Shown: positions 44,733-58,100 of the stretch, in pieces | Layout of the letters: each line of letters opens with the position of its first letter | Numbering within the stretch: position 1 is the stretch's first letter | Source of the DNA: Daldinia sp. FL1419 | Lineage: Eukaryota > Ascomycota > Sordariomycetes > Xylariales > Hypoxylaceae | Direction: 5' to 3' | Length of the DNA stretch: 64,000 nucleotides | Assembly (NCBI GenBank): GCA_025201765.1 | Contig: MU623341.1 | Location: 372,001-436,000, forward strand | Notes under the pieces: generated by a model | Told to the model about the DNA's origin: nothing | Databases searched by the model: none | Seen by the model: the letters and a program-made list of their open reading frames with translations, nothing else | Position numbers and translations under genes: made by a program

Positions 44733-45921
44733 AAAATCTTAAATTAAATTGATGCTGCATTTAAATTAAATTTATTTAAAATTTAAATACGTAATTTACG
44801 TTGAAGAATAATTAAGTTAAAAATAAATGTAAGTAATTTAAGATTAAAATTTAAGGTTTTTGGAATATGTTAATAAATAATTTAAAAATATTAATTATAC
44901 TTTATAAATAAAAAAAGTAGTAAATTAGTTTTGTATTAAGGATTTAAATATATTAATAGAATAAATTTCGATACTTATTTTTTGATTATAATAATTATTT
45001 TAATATTTATGATTTTTGTTATAGGAGGTTTATATATAAATAATTACGCACGCACCTTAAATTAAGAGACGGTTTTACGTAGGAGTGATATATTAGAGAT
45101 TTAATTGGTTAAAAATTGCTATGATATAAAAGATATAAAGCAAAACCGTCTTCCTAATCTGAACCCCACTGAAATAAGTTTTACATAACTTATAGCGATG
45201 GATCCCGTACAAATTTCCATTACTCATATACGTGTAGGGGCCTCCTCACTAGACGGCAAACCTATATTCACTGTAGAAAGACAAATCATCAACGCTACAA
45301 ACACGAACACGATATCTTTAGGGATTTTGATCCTTTTTTATTTCTACCTAGCTAAAAAGATTAAGCCTATCCTCAGATAACATGCCAACAGCCCCGTTAA
45401 GCCTACTATTTCTTAACCTCAGAATTGGTCCTGAGACCCAAGCCGATCGCTCATCTAAGGTTGCTTTCCTTGCCTTGGTAATAACACCGGGCTACCGAAC
45501 CACCCTCCTGTCCTGTTTGGTCCCTTTGTTTAGATCCTTTCCTAGGCATCTAACTCCTTCCATTTTCCTACCCCGTTAAATAGTCCGACGAACTGGCTGA
45601 AAATTTATTGTACAAGAATACTCGACTGGAGAAGATTGCGAGCGAGCATGGACGAATATTTTTCTAATAGAAAAGTGACAAATGACAAACGAGTTAGAAG
45701 AATACAAGACAAAGAAAGCCAAGTCGTACTCGTACGCCGACATTTCGGCAATATCTACAAAAGAGCTTAAAACGCTTAAAAACTCCCAAACACCAACGGA
45801 AACCAAATCATATTGTAGAAATGATCAGGACCTCATTGCTTGCTGAAAGGATGGGCTTATTTAATGAGACGGATTCGGGGGTATCTCTGCGCGCACAAGT
45901 ACTAAAAGGACGAATGACCCA
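44733..45921. other. AT-rich flank grading into ordinary intergenic DNA
   Basis: AT-rich, RIP-like sequence continues past the copia element to about 45.06 kb, then composition returns to normal. A 98-bp inverted-repeat element lies at the transition. The 60-65 codon frames at 45198-45579 resemble no family. The end is the 3' region of the PH protein gene. Confidence 0.55.
45061..45158. repeat. 98-bp terminal-inverted-repeat element (MITE-like)
   Basis: The left end, attaagagacggtttt, and the right end, aaaaccgtcttcctaat, are inverted copies of about 16-17 bases with one gap and one or two mismatches. The interior is AT-rich with no ORF. TA dinucleotides at both ends would fit a Tc1/mariner-type MITE, but no family is identified and a plain hairpin cannot be excluded. 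Confidence 0.45.
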
Positions 45922-48900
45922 TTAGAATCCTTTGAAGGGGTCATCTCGGAAGTAATCTTCTTCTCCTGCCCTACTTCCAGTATAGTAGGAGTCCGTGCCG
46001 CGCGTACCACGGGAAACATAACTATCCCGATGTCTGCTTCGGCTACGGCGGCGACGAGCCTCTTTGCTTCGTCGGCGGGCTCTGTATCGCCACTCTTCCT
46101 GCTCATCCGGATGTTCTTCGAATCGCGGGAACGCTAACGGACTAATAAAAGCCTCCATCCGCACAGTACCGATTGCTTCGAAGAAGTTTCCTGGTGGTCG
46201 AGATGATGCCTCCGACGTTCGTTGCGAACCGGTCGTACTCATGCCCCAAGTCATATTACTAGATCCCTGAGACTGATAAATATCGGATGAGCCGGCTGTA
46301 CCCACGCTGTTACCTGCGGTACTATTGGTTGATGCATGATAGGAACTGCTATGACTTGCTGGTCCTGAAAACCCTCGGAATGAGAGTGGCGGCGGGACAT
46401 GGCCACCAGTATTACTCCTCTTACGGCCATGAAGAACAACTTGGTTTGCACGCTCGTGGACTCGCTCATGTGACCTTTCATGGAATCGGGGGATAAAAGG
46501 GGGTTCTGCTGCTTCACGCGACAAGTCACGCTGATGAGCAGGTATCGGAGGGAATGACTCTTGTTGGGCCGACAAAGCTTCCTCTAGACGATTGGTTGTC
46601 GGGATAGGGTCATGACGGGCCATAAGAGCAGGATTCTTCCCCTTCGTCAGCCTAATCGAATCACGAATACCAGGCCTTTTAGCTTTTGCATGAGGCGCTT
46701 CGAAATCGGGCGCTGGGCCGATGTTTGGCGCATTGGCCGTTGGGATGATTTCAGGAACATCCTGCTGTGAATGCGCCAGGAATGAGAGAGATGTCAACCA
46801 CAGGTAGTGACGCTCCGCGGTCGCGGCGGTAAACTTCAATGCCCTTTGAGGTGTCAAGATCAGGATCGAGCGATTGAAAATTTGGGTAGCGCCCTTAGGT
46901 GGGGGGTTATCATCCTTTACATCAAGCACAGATTGTATGGTCACTATGGTATAGTTAGCAGTGTCATTTTGGATATGATGGTCTGGCGGCGGTACTCACG
47001 CTTCCTGCCTGGTTTGCCCATTAAAGCGTTTCCAGACGCAGGTTGTTTGCTACTCCATAGAATCGCACGCTCATAGGGCGCGAGCCAGACCCATCGCTTA
47101 TGACGATCATTGCTATTTTCTTCACCACGGCCAGTGCCATCGGCTACACCGAATGACTTGCGTCTTCTAACATACTTAAACATCCATTCACCAACCATCG
47201 TTTGCGCGATAGCATCTACTACGCCCGACGATTGTTGGTTACTACCGACGGAACCAGCGTTTGTGTTCTCGGTGTTTGCAGTGTTAGTTGACGGCTGAGA
47301 CCTATGGCCGCGATATCGAGATCCGCCACGCTCGCGGCGAGGGGTAGTGATGTCGTTAGTTGGTAATGGAGGGAGGCCTGGGCTTTCAGGGGCCTCTTCC
47401 GAAGGAGACATTGGAGGGGGTGGCGAACGGCTGCTATGTCGTCTCAGCCTCTGGTTCTGGGGTAACGCTGCCGCAGAACGGACTTTGCGGATACTATTGC
47501 TCCTATGCGTACTACCCCTCCTACCTCGACGGGGCCAATGATCGGCATTATTGGTAGGACTACGTCGACCGTCGCTCGGAGCACTAACACTAAATGGTGG
47601 CTTCCTTGAGCTCGCTCTCGTGGGAATTGGGAACGGGGGATCTTTCGATTCAAGCAAGTCGGGGCTGCGCAAATGGCCTTGGTGCGACGCAATACCGCTC
47701 TGGATCAATGCCGATTTTCGCATAACACTGGCTCGGGAACCGGTAGCATATGCGAGCGACTTACCGGTTGCTCCAGTGGCTACTTTGAGAGATGGCTTTC
47801 GTGTAAGACCTTCTGGGGCCTCGGCGAGGCGGAAACTACTATAAACTTCCGGACTTCCGAGCTTGCTCACAACACTCGTCGAATGTCTAGCGACAGATTT
47901 AACTTGTTCTGGAGAAGCAGAGCCTGTACTTAATGCTGCTCGCTTGTTAGGTTTGCTAGGGCCAGTTTTAGGTCTCGGGGCAAGTGCCGTACGGTATTCG
48001 GAATCGCTTTGGTCACCCTCAAACTCGTCCACTTCATCAGAGCTCTGAGCATCGAAACCCGCAAACAGGCTACTAATACGGTGCGGTCGCCTAACGGGTG
48101 CTCTAGCACTGGATAATGGACCATCGTCGTTATTACCCGGGTATGCGTCCCGTGTTTCGAAATCGTCAAACGGGGATGCTGGTGGTGAAGAAGGCAATTC
48201 AGTCGAAATGCTTCGTCTGTGGCCTTCGAGGCGACGCGGGTTTCGCGGGGGAACGTGTCCAGGCACCGGCGTAAAGTTTTTGCTCTCATCAACAGCTGCG
48301 GTGGGAGTGGTGGTAGGGGATGAAGGTCTCGAAGAGATCGCGGATGGGTGAAGATGTGGTGGTAATTTGTCGAGCCTCTTGTCAATACGGATCTCGTCAG
48401 TTTGTACGGAAACTGATGCCATAGGATGCGACTGCAAAATGGAAACTTGACATCCAAAATCTTTCACATATTGAGGTAACCGATGCTCGCGCGGACTGGA
48501 TGGTCGACTAGTTGGCGGGACGATGCTGATACTCGGTATCGAAAGGGGCGGGCTAGCTGTCTGTTGTTCTAGTACGGCAGGCTCTGTTTGGGTAGCAGCT
48601 GATATTAATACCGCAGCCTCAGTAGGCTTTGTCTCGACCATAATCGGCTGAGACGTCACCAGAATGGGTGCTTTCTCTAATGTTTGAGATGCAGCTGATA
48701 CCATTGGTTTCGTTTTGGGGAGCTCCATTGGTACAGGCTTGTTCAAATATACCCTCTTACGGCTTTGATTTGCTTCAATTTCACCCTCTGCTCTGGATGG
48801 ACTTTCCAGACCCATCAACCTCTCGCTCTTTAGGGCGGGTTCTGGTGTGGCTGGCTTTTCTGGTATTACCTTAGGAGACGGCGGGGGTGAGAATTGGACA

Positions 48901-50042
48901 CCCGTATCAGTATACTGTACCTTCTGGGATGCCACAGAGTTTTCGTCATCTTCACGAATTCCACCCTCGAGCCTATCGAGTACAGTTTGGTTCATGAATA
49001 ACCTGCTCCGTACAATGCTACCCGGTCGCATCTGACTATCATTGCTCTGGTTACGTCGATGGGATTTCGACATCATGCTATCTCGACTTTGATTACGATG
49101 ATGTCTTGCAAGCGAAATAACGCTTTGGCGACCATCCGGATCCGTCTGGTAGTCAGAATCATCGTCAAAGTTGAGCTCATCGGCAAGACTGTATCCATTC
49201 ATCTTGCCAAATCCAGGTCCGCTCATCACCGAATACCGGACACTATTGGTCATACTCATCGTTCGCACGCTACCACCATCATCCCCCTTCTCAGTGTCAC
49301 TATCGGGTTTATCATGGCTCCCGTTTATTTGTGCTGCGTGCAGATTGGCGACCTCTTCCAGGACGGCTCTAAGCCGAGTTTCGGCTACGTGGAGTTTTCT
49401 CTCATATCGACGCCTTTCTTCGTCCCACTCGTCCTTCTCCTTGGCCCAAAGGTCATGGACTCTGTGAGAATCTTCTTCTTGCGTCCGAAGTTTCTTCTGT
49501 GCAGCTTCAAGTCTTCTCCTAGTTTCGGTTATCGCGTCGACTGCTTCATCACGTTCCTTTGCTAACTCGCCTAAAGCTGACGATGATCCTCCCTCAAGCA
49601 AGGATAATTGTCGCCTTAAAGACCTGCTCTCTTTGGAAGTATTGGATAAGTTGGTCTGGAGAGACTCCTGTTCCTCCTGGGTAGCATGTAGCGAACTCTC
49701 AAGGCTTTCGATTATCTTCAGCTTTTCTTCTTGGTCCCTTCGTAAGGATAGAATTTCCGATACTAGATTCGCATGAAGGGTAGGCGTAAATCGGCGAGGG
49801 TCGAGAATACTGAAACTCTCGTCGGTCTTGACATCCTTCGAGGATCGCTTGCTCTTTTTTTCCATCTTATCATGTGGCATTGGGGGAGGAGAAGAAGCTG
49901 AACCACCAGGCGGAGTAGCAGAACGACGCGACCTCCTCGAGTTTCGCGAGGGTGTCCGGTAGGGTGTATCAGCAGGAGCTGGCAGTGATGCAGTTGCGGC
50001 ACCGCTCAGCTCATCATCAGTTTCCCATACAGCTATATCCAT
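45922..50042 (-). CDS. Cortical anchor protein with C-terminal PH domain (Mcp5/Num1/ApsA-like)
   Basis: Two exons on the minus strand, 50042-47000 and 46943-45922, encode about 1354 aa. The 56-nt intron (GTGAGT ... ctaac ... ATAG) lies inside the PH domain and joins GRK to LTIQSVLDVKDDNPPP. Layout: a Ser/Pro/Arg-rich start, a coiled coil at about residues 95-245 (EEKLKIIESLESSLHATQEE, ETRRRLEAAQKKLRTQEEDS), a long disordered Ser/Pro-rich middle, and the PH domain at about 935-1065 (VGEWMFKYVRRRKSF, RWVWLAPYERAILWSS, FNRSILILTPQRALKFTA, RHYLWLTSLSFL). This is the PH type of meiotic cortex proteins. Mcp5/Num1/ApsA bind plasma-membrane lipids and anchor dynein, and in yeast mitochondria, at the cortex, positioning nuclei. 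A disordered Arg/Ser tail follows. The start ATG (MDIAVWETDDELSG) is uncertain: the frame is open upstream to 50099, ending beside a possible CATAG acceptor, so a 5' exon may exist. Confidence 0.88.
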
Positions 50043-53000
50043 TGGTGTTGACGATCCAGCCCGGTTTCCCGGTCGAAGATGGTGCCGTCTATGAGACACA
50101 AGACAGAGCAGAGAACAAGCAAACCTGCATCAACTCCAGGTTTGCACTTTTGATCAATCTTAGAAAAGGGTCCAAACACCAGGCTCCACTGTAGGAACCC
50201 CTGTTAACGGTGGGGTGATTGTTCTTCGTGGGAGAGAGTGACGATGTGCGAGTGGACTCTGCATTAATACAACTAACTCCACAATTAGCACTAATCCATC
50301 CAAAGGCATGGGAATCCAGGGATAGATGTGAGCTTGGACATTTTTGAAAAACATACCAGGCCTAATGAATGGTAAATAATGGAAATTACCGACTGTCACG
50401 TATTGTTAGCCTTGACCAATTATTTTACAGAGTATGATTGTCATTTCTGCAACAGTTGAACTTTTTATGCTTTGGACGACGTGCATGAAGCCAACATTCT
50501 TTTGAATGTGCAACTCGTCTGGGAGGTACAAAAAGATTTTCAAATGAAACAAAAAAAAAAAAAATTTTGACAAAAATAACGATTGGATGCACTTACCTAA
50601 AATCGCTCGAATACAATCACTAATTCGTTTTGCATTGCTTCGTCCAGTAGCGGAAATTGATAAGAATTAATAAGTCGAATAAATATCAAGACATTGATCT
50701 CCGATACCTGGCAAAGTCGCTATAGAATCGGAACCAGTATACAGCGTAGGTGGGTAAATATGCCCTGGTTTTTCTCAGGCTAATTGGATGAGACTTGAGA
50801 TGACGTGTACGGGTATGGGTATGAAAGGATATACTGAGAGCATGCAACTTGAAGAAAAAGTGAACTAGTTCCTATAACTAGTTAATCATAACAAAGAACT
50901 AGAATTAGCATGGTATACCACTTTTGTTACCACAAATAGAAGTTTGATGGCCCAAGGGGAAAAGAATATGGAGAGATTCAAAGTCGATGCTCCGTAACTT
51001 ACAAAATTGCAAGCTAAAATTTGTATAGCGAAATAAAAAGGTTCGTCGTCAGGATATACAAGGTCAAAGAAGGAAGCTCGCGCTCGTACGAATATAATCC
51101 AAAAGCCCAGGTCGGTAGTCGTTGCGTTATGCCGGACGTCCAAGAAACGCTCGGTGGAATATGCACAAATTGGGGTAATGGGTTTCCCCAGAGAACGCAA
51201 GGACAAGACGAGTATGTAAGACAAGAACGAATGTGTTGACCGACGGTAGAACAGCCCGAGAAAAGAAAAAGAAGCCAGAAAAAAAGGAGAAGAGACAGTT
51301 CACGGCATACCACCGTACCGGATCGACGTAACAACTAGGACGGGAAGGGAAAGAAAAAGAAAAAAAAAGCAAAAAAAAAAGCAAGATTATAGTGATCGTG
51401 GAAGAGGTTGACAATATGTCAGAAGCAAAGAAGATAGCCTACCAGCCAACCAGGTTCCAGCGTCGTATGTGCGAAGAGGTTCGTAATGATACCCACTCAA
51501 CAAGGGATGCAGGGCCAGGCCATGACGCCAGGATCAAAGTGATGAAGAGTAAAACAGGACGCGGGAGGTACGTTACTAGTGCTTTTGCATACGTGGAGTT
51601 AGTAGTTGGTGATAGAAGCTCATCATCTTTCTATCTTGTCTGTATGTGCTTCCATGCCCGTAATACTCTCGTGTTCGCAAATCCCAATCACTAGTCCTAA
51701 GCAAGCATTCTACTACATACCATGTCGACAGCCCTGACAGCCCTGACAGCCTATAAGCGTGCCGAGCGCACTAACTTAGAAAAGTGACAGGAAAGTGATA
51801 GGTACACTTTGGGCAAGATTATCCAGGGGTCAAATTTTTAACCAAGCGGTTCCAAATCCGTGGAAGAAGCAGGTGCTAAAATCAAGAGTTACGGCACCGG
51901 ACGAGGGCTCCCCTGGATGGCTAATATGGAACTGTAGCCCAGTGGCCCGCTGTAATAGCTTGGCTTCTTGGCAATGTAGGGCCTAGCTACCGTAGCAAGG
52001 CCGCCCGCCCATGTCGTTCCCAGGGAGGGAGGTTAGGATGGCGACCGAAACGGGGGCGGGGCTTAACTACAAAGGGATGGTTAGGTAGGTAAGTGGTAGG
52101 TGAGAAGCTTGGTAGCAATATGCAGACAATTAAACGGCCTTAACGAAAGGGATATATCTAATTAGAAGCGAGTTATATTGCAGCTATAGCATGAGGCGAA
52201 TATCTGCTTCACTGAGTTGGAGAGCTCTCAATGGGCGTTTTTTCCTCCTCTCATGCAATAAATATATCCACAATAGCGAGTTTAAGACTATCGATTTGCT
52301 AAAGAAAGCCATTGTTCCTATCACTTCAACACGTAGCGTTGGTATCTTTTAGGCCTAACTACCTCTTAACGTAGGATTTGGCATCTGCAAAGAGCCGCCT
52401 CCAAGCACATTCGGCGCGTTAGCGCATTGGACGAGCGACAGCGGACGAACTGCGGAATGTGGACCAGTCACAAGTAGTAATTTACAGGGAATATTAGCAG
52501 TATTTTAGTGCTGTCGAGCTGGGCTGGTCCTCTCTAAGCCGTCCAGGGGGGAGAAGCTCGCCCGAGAGAAGTGAGGCGTGTTCCCGTCCCACTGGGCGAC
52601 GAATTTCATATAAAGAAACTCGACCGAATTCCGAACTCGTTCAGACGAGCCAAAAGTACTAAACAAGCTACCAATATAATCCAAACACTAGCTAGGATAC
52701 CTTCAAAATAGGATGTCGAATAGGATGCTCTGGCAACTACCTACTATCTAACTACCTACTCTACATACAATACCGATCTAACATGTTTTCCCCAACTATG
52801 CCTCCTATTTCAAACTGCTACATATTGTAGTACGCTGTAACCATATCTACGCGTACGTAGCACCGAATGAACAAGCACAAATAATACGTAAAGCGATCTT
52901 GAAGAACTTTTCTATCGAACCGACACAGTTACCATGAGGCAGCCATCCTAAGTAATCGTTCATTCAAGTACCAATCCCACCCTCGAGTGGTGTTGAAGTG

Positions 53001-54672
53001 CATATGCAAGGCACAGCGCGTTGACAGACATGCATGGGACGGGCCACCGACAAGGACCACGGCAGGGACAACGTCAAAGATGAACTTTTCAGCCATGATC
53101 TGTTAGCCTTATTGGGAATAGGATGCTACTCTTAAGAAAGACCATTAATCCCATAGATATTACCAGGACTCTGTATTATCGAAAGATATTTTACATCCTG
53201 TCTATGATTAAGAGATGGCACTCAACTGCCAACTGCCAACTGCAAGTCAACTAACTCCCCGGATCGCAGTCTGTGGGTGTCGGGCACAGACAATTCATAG
53301 ACTAAGATCAGATGTCATATGCAGCTGGAACTGGAACCCAATTGCTCGGACAGTGGACACGCAGAGTCTACGGCGATATCCAATGCCGAATTTTCCATTC
53401 TTCGATACCTTACGAGACGTCTTCATGCGCAATATAGATCCATACGTATCCAACCAAGATAGATCCATATCGCAGACCTTTCGGAATATTCCATCTCGTC
53501 GTCATTGTTTCATGCGTAGGCTATAGGCTACTCATCAATTTGAGTTATATACAAGCTTCCCCTGGTTCTTTTAAGGGTCCTTCTGATATCGCGTACGAAA
53601 ATTCCGTTCGCTTCATTCGCAGGCTAAGTTTTCGAATCCTTGAATTATCATTCTTGATATATGGGTGCAAGGACCAGCCTATTAAACTTGACAGGTGAGT
53701 CTCGGCCTCTGCCGGACAAGGGCTAGGTTAGCCGCGGTCATCGCGTACGTCGCGTGTAGTAGGTTGGGTTCTGAGGCAATATTTTCGAGGCTGCCCAAAC
53801 ATCTCGTTGCCGAACTACGAACTGGTGAAGAGACCAGGTTAGTCGTATTGATATCAACTTCACATGTTTCAAGGACGACATACGCGCGGGCGCAGTCGAT
53901 GCAGAGAACCCGACAAAATCACCCTTCCATCGACAGCCGGATGCAACGGTGACCGATGTGACGGACCTGCATCACCCCGGTCTGGAGAAAGGAGCCCTGC
54001 TCTGCGATCAACCAAGCACTTCTTACCCAAACCCTGCCCCCATGGTCTTTTCAGGGGGAAAAGTGAAGCACGTGTTTCCACGCCGCTAGCAAGGTCTTGA
54101 ATAACTGAAGACCGGGAAGAAACGGGTTTCTTCATACTTTGGAACGCTTGATCTTCTCTGTAATAACTTGGCAACTCGCGAGGCTTAGCAGAGATGATGC
54201 GTCTGGCAAATAGCCAACCCACGCGGCTGAATTATAGGCTCAAGTAACTGATAACGGTCCTCTCTAATAATAGATTCGTCCTTCAATCTCTCTGCTTATA
54301 ACTCTAGATATGCCACTATAGACGCGATATTCCCGTCCCGTCCCTCCATCAAGACTTTTTAATGAATCATATAAAATCAACTGATAACAATTATTCTATA
54401 ACAGTCACACGAAGTTCGATTTACTGGAAACAGGCTTTTTTAATACAAAATAAGTTACTCTAGAGATGATCCAAATTGAGGACGTACAGCAAGCCCTGGC
54501 GCCATTAATAAATATTAGTTTCAGCCTTTAAATATCACGCCAGCTTTAGTTGACCGAGGCGGAAGATGGCGTCCCCGACACTTCGGGGCGCCAAGCCTGA
54601 ATTACAGTAGCAGGATCAGAAGCTCGACTCTGTTCCAAGATCTAGGACAACCTACCTAGCCATTCTATACCC

Positions 54673-54699
54673 AAAAAAGAAAAAAAGAAAAAAAGAAAA
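54673..54699. repeat. A-rich repeat, AAAAAAAG units
   Basis: Three runs of six or seven A are separated by single G residues. It is a simple low-complexity repeat. Confidence 0.7.
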
Positions 54700-55155
54700 C
54701 CCTCACCCGTCCAATGTAGTAACAGAGGCTACTAAACTAGAGTCCCCGCGAACCCCTTCTAGTGTGATGACTTCCCCTAACCGAACTTATTATTAACGGG
54801 CTGCCTTACCCATTACGTCCATCACAAGGCTTAAATGAGATATCGGGCTTAACGCGAGGGAGAGGTTCCTAACTAACCTAGGATCTTCTGAAACTTAGCT
54901 AGGTAAATCATCTGCCTCTCATCACGGCCGGTAAGGATCCGCGAAGGATTTCGAGAATATTCCCGACAGTCTGGGGTGTCTTCCAGAAATGAACCAGCGC
55001 CAGTCGAGGCTTTCCTCAGCGTTTGATAAGCATTCTAATTGTACTGGAAAAACTCTCCAGCAAACATATCCACCACGTTTTGATAGAATCTTGTTCGTAC
55101 CTACCCAGGTAGGTACTACGTAGAGTAAGCCGGTGGGTGGAAAATAGCCACAACT

Positions 55156-55184
55156 AGCAGCCAGCAGTCAGCAGCCAGCAGCCA
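55156..55184. repeat. CAGCAGC/CAGTCAG short tandem repeat
   Basis: About four copies of a 7-bp agcagcc-like unit, one with a T substitution. It is a simple repeat in intergenic DNA. Confidence 0.65.
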
Positions 55185-58100
55185 CGGTTATCATAATCTA
55201 ATTCCTTTCTAGGCGTGCCGGCCCGTCTCTAGTGTCAAGTTTCCACGCGTACTTGGGGAGAAGAAGGAAAAAGCAATCGCGTTGTTTGTTATCCGACGCT
55301 TGCGGATGTCAGTCGGTACAAGGTAGGGAATCCCATCAGCCAAAAACGGGCCACGCGACTCCAAGAGAGCGTGTCGTAGAGCTGATACGATGGCGTTTTT
55401 TAGTTTATGTGGACGAAGAAGGGAGGGAGAAAAAAAAAAAGGAAATAAAAGATCTCATCCGGTTAATTCCTAATTCACGCACATACGAGCCGCTGGTTAG
55501 TGCTCCGCCACCTGCCCTTGAGTGCCTAGCGATCGGCCAGCTTGTATGCAAGGAGAATCACATCTCGGGGTTTGTGCCATATTCAACACACTTGCATATG
55601 ATTCCCAAGTTTGCCATCGACGAAGAGAAAATAATAATAATAACAATAATAGTAAGCGCAAGTGAATGTTAGACTATTTCCTCATATCCGATATTACGTA
55701 CCGTGTTAACTTATAACATAAGCTCGCAAGTCCATAACCGAGATTCGCAACTACTATATTCTCACTAGCTCATCGCAAGTAGCTCTCCTTATGCAGCTCA
55801 GTGCCAGTGCCTCTCGATAGGGGTTTGCTGCCCTCTGCATGCGTAATGCGTGTACCCCAGATCTTCCTGTCTTGTCGTTTCCCCACGAGAGACGCAAGTT
55901 TAACCGCAAGAGAGCCTTGATCTTGGCAACTAGGTACACAATCTGTGCGTATAGCGTCGGCCAGACTCCACGTACTCGGAGAAGAGTTCTCGTCTATGAC
56001 GATGATAGAAATTATCCGTCATCGAGAAGACAGGATTCTATGCACGTGTGACATCCGAAAGGCGCACTGCTAAGGTTCTCACGCAAGGGAACGTTGAGGC
56101 TCAATCATCTCCGCATAACAGGAAGTAATATAGCTGGACTGTGCTTGAGTAAAAAAGCAATAAGCACAAGCACTACTGCTGCGCGATCTAGTTCGGGAAT
56201 CGTCCCGGTCCTTGGTGAGAACTAACACGTCAGATTACACATAACTACGAACTACTTGTCGACCACTTTTCAGGGTGTTTGGCCGAGAGGCTTTCCCCTA
56301 ATTCTCTCGGGGTGGAGCCACGTTTTACTTTTACATATTTCTCGCCCGATCGTCCCCTTATCTAAAAGGTTCGAGTTGAGACCTCATGGCTGGTTTGGAT
56401 GTTTGTTGGCTGGCTCTTCTTCTCATCCGAGGTACTTTTGAACTAAGACGAGTCACCAACCTCGGGTTCCTTTGACTAACGAACGGGCTTTTCGGTCAAA
56501 TTGTCGCTACCATTTGCATCAACCGATCATCCCAATATCATCACATAATCTAGGGGCACATCGTAAGAGCTTGGCGAGTTTATGTATCATGGATAGGACG
56601 ATTTCTGATAGGTGATCAGATTTCTACTACGGCGTAGAGCCGGGTATAGATGGATTGACGTGTTACCATTATTTGTCCCACGGCGAGTTTTCGTAGGCCC
56701 CCTGAACAACGTGGGACCAAACGTGGGTGGGCGTATATACGAACTTGGATTCATAAACTTCGATAATAATTCGTAAATATTTCTACATACCAAGCATTTC
56801 ACGTATCTCTATCAACATCTCGATCTAAGATCATGCATACATACATGCTCAGCACGTACGCACGCACGATAAGCCGTAAGTGGAGCCATCATGTACCAAC
56901 GTTGCTGTCGATCTCGCCCTATGCGGCCCCATATACCGGTAGCCCGAAAGGCTATAATACGGCTACCATGGTTTTCTCACTTGAGGCTACACCAGAACTC
57001 CAAGGGCGTTAGAATGATTGCTTACAGAACGTATGATCCCGCGCGGCAGCCACAGCGTTCGTACTTTTGAATTCGTAATTTAGGAAACGGCATATTTTAG
57101 CCAGCTAGTCCTAGCCCAAGAATGGCTTTTAATTAGGAATTAAGAATATGAGATTAGTTGCACGGCATCCCCAACAACGCATCGATAAAGCAGCTGTGTA
57201 TACGATATGCAGGAGGACCCGTGCTTTTACATATACGGAACGGGCAAGATGGGATCTAATAGACGCTCGCAAATTATCTGTATTTGCTTGTATCTTAGAG
57301 GATAGATTACGAACTCGTCAGCCTCAAGTGGCTTTTAGCCCCCTTGGCTAAGCGTAGCCGCCTTCTAGTTTAGAACGCCCTTAGATGAGGTACATTACGG
57401 AATAGGTGCCCGATTTCGACTAATAGATGACTATAGTGACGATAGATCCGGAACCGTGCGCTGCGGTAGGAAATAGGTACTAACCCAAATGCATACGTAT
57501 CTTGGGAGAGAAGGAAAAAAAATTTAGGAACTAGTTACACATCTTCCTAGTTAACGCACGGCAGATGCCCCTTTGAGTTTATATGGCCGAGGTTACTCAC
57601 AGCATCACATCCGTACAGAATTCTCGTTAGTCCCGATTTGCTGATGACAATAAAAGAGTATACTTCTATTAACATCCGTTTGGAGATGTTTACGAGTGAA
57701 GTCCACTATATATCAACGAATCCCCTTGAGGATACGATTGTGCTACATAGCGGTGTACAGGTCTTTGGTGCTTTTTCCGATGAAGGCTTCTAGGTGTAAC
57801 GAAACAATCCCCCAGGCATATTCAGCTTCGGTTTGATAATACTCCCCTCTCACATATGTTAGAAATCGTGAGTGTTTAGAAAGTCCACAACGCTTAGGGA
57901 CTTCAAGCTTCCTTCTGACATTCGTCCTTGATCAATCACGGCGGCAGGTGGGCTCTGGATGGTACGGTTATACCTATAGATTTATTTTGGAGACGTACGA
58001 TAAATCTTGGCCGAAGCTATTGAGAAATATTCGAATATAATCTTAGGACACGACCGAAGAGAACACTCTTATCGGTGAATCCCTATATGCCTATATACAA

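Noticed and set aside
53869..54222. 117-codon minus-strand frame with Arg/Pro-rich content
   Set aside because: No family motif, no good splice partners, and an overlapping + strand frame of similar quality.
55232..55672. 146-codon open frame on the + strand
   Set aside because: It starts at GTG, has a lysine run made by an A-tract and an isoleucine run from AATAAT repeats, and no domain pattern. It is best explained as chance.
56272..56390. tRNA-like boxes: TGGCCGAGAGG near 56279 and GGTTCGAG near 56368
   Set aside because: The spacing and the missing acceptor-stem pairing do not allow a cloverleaf.
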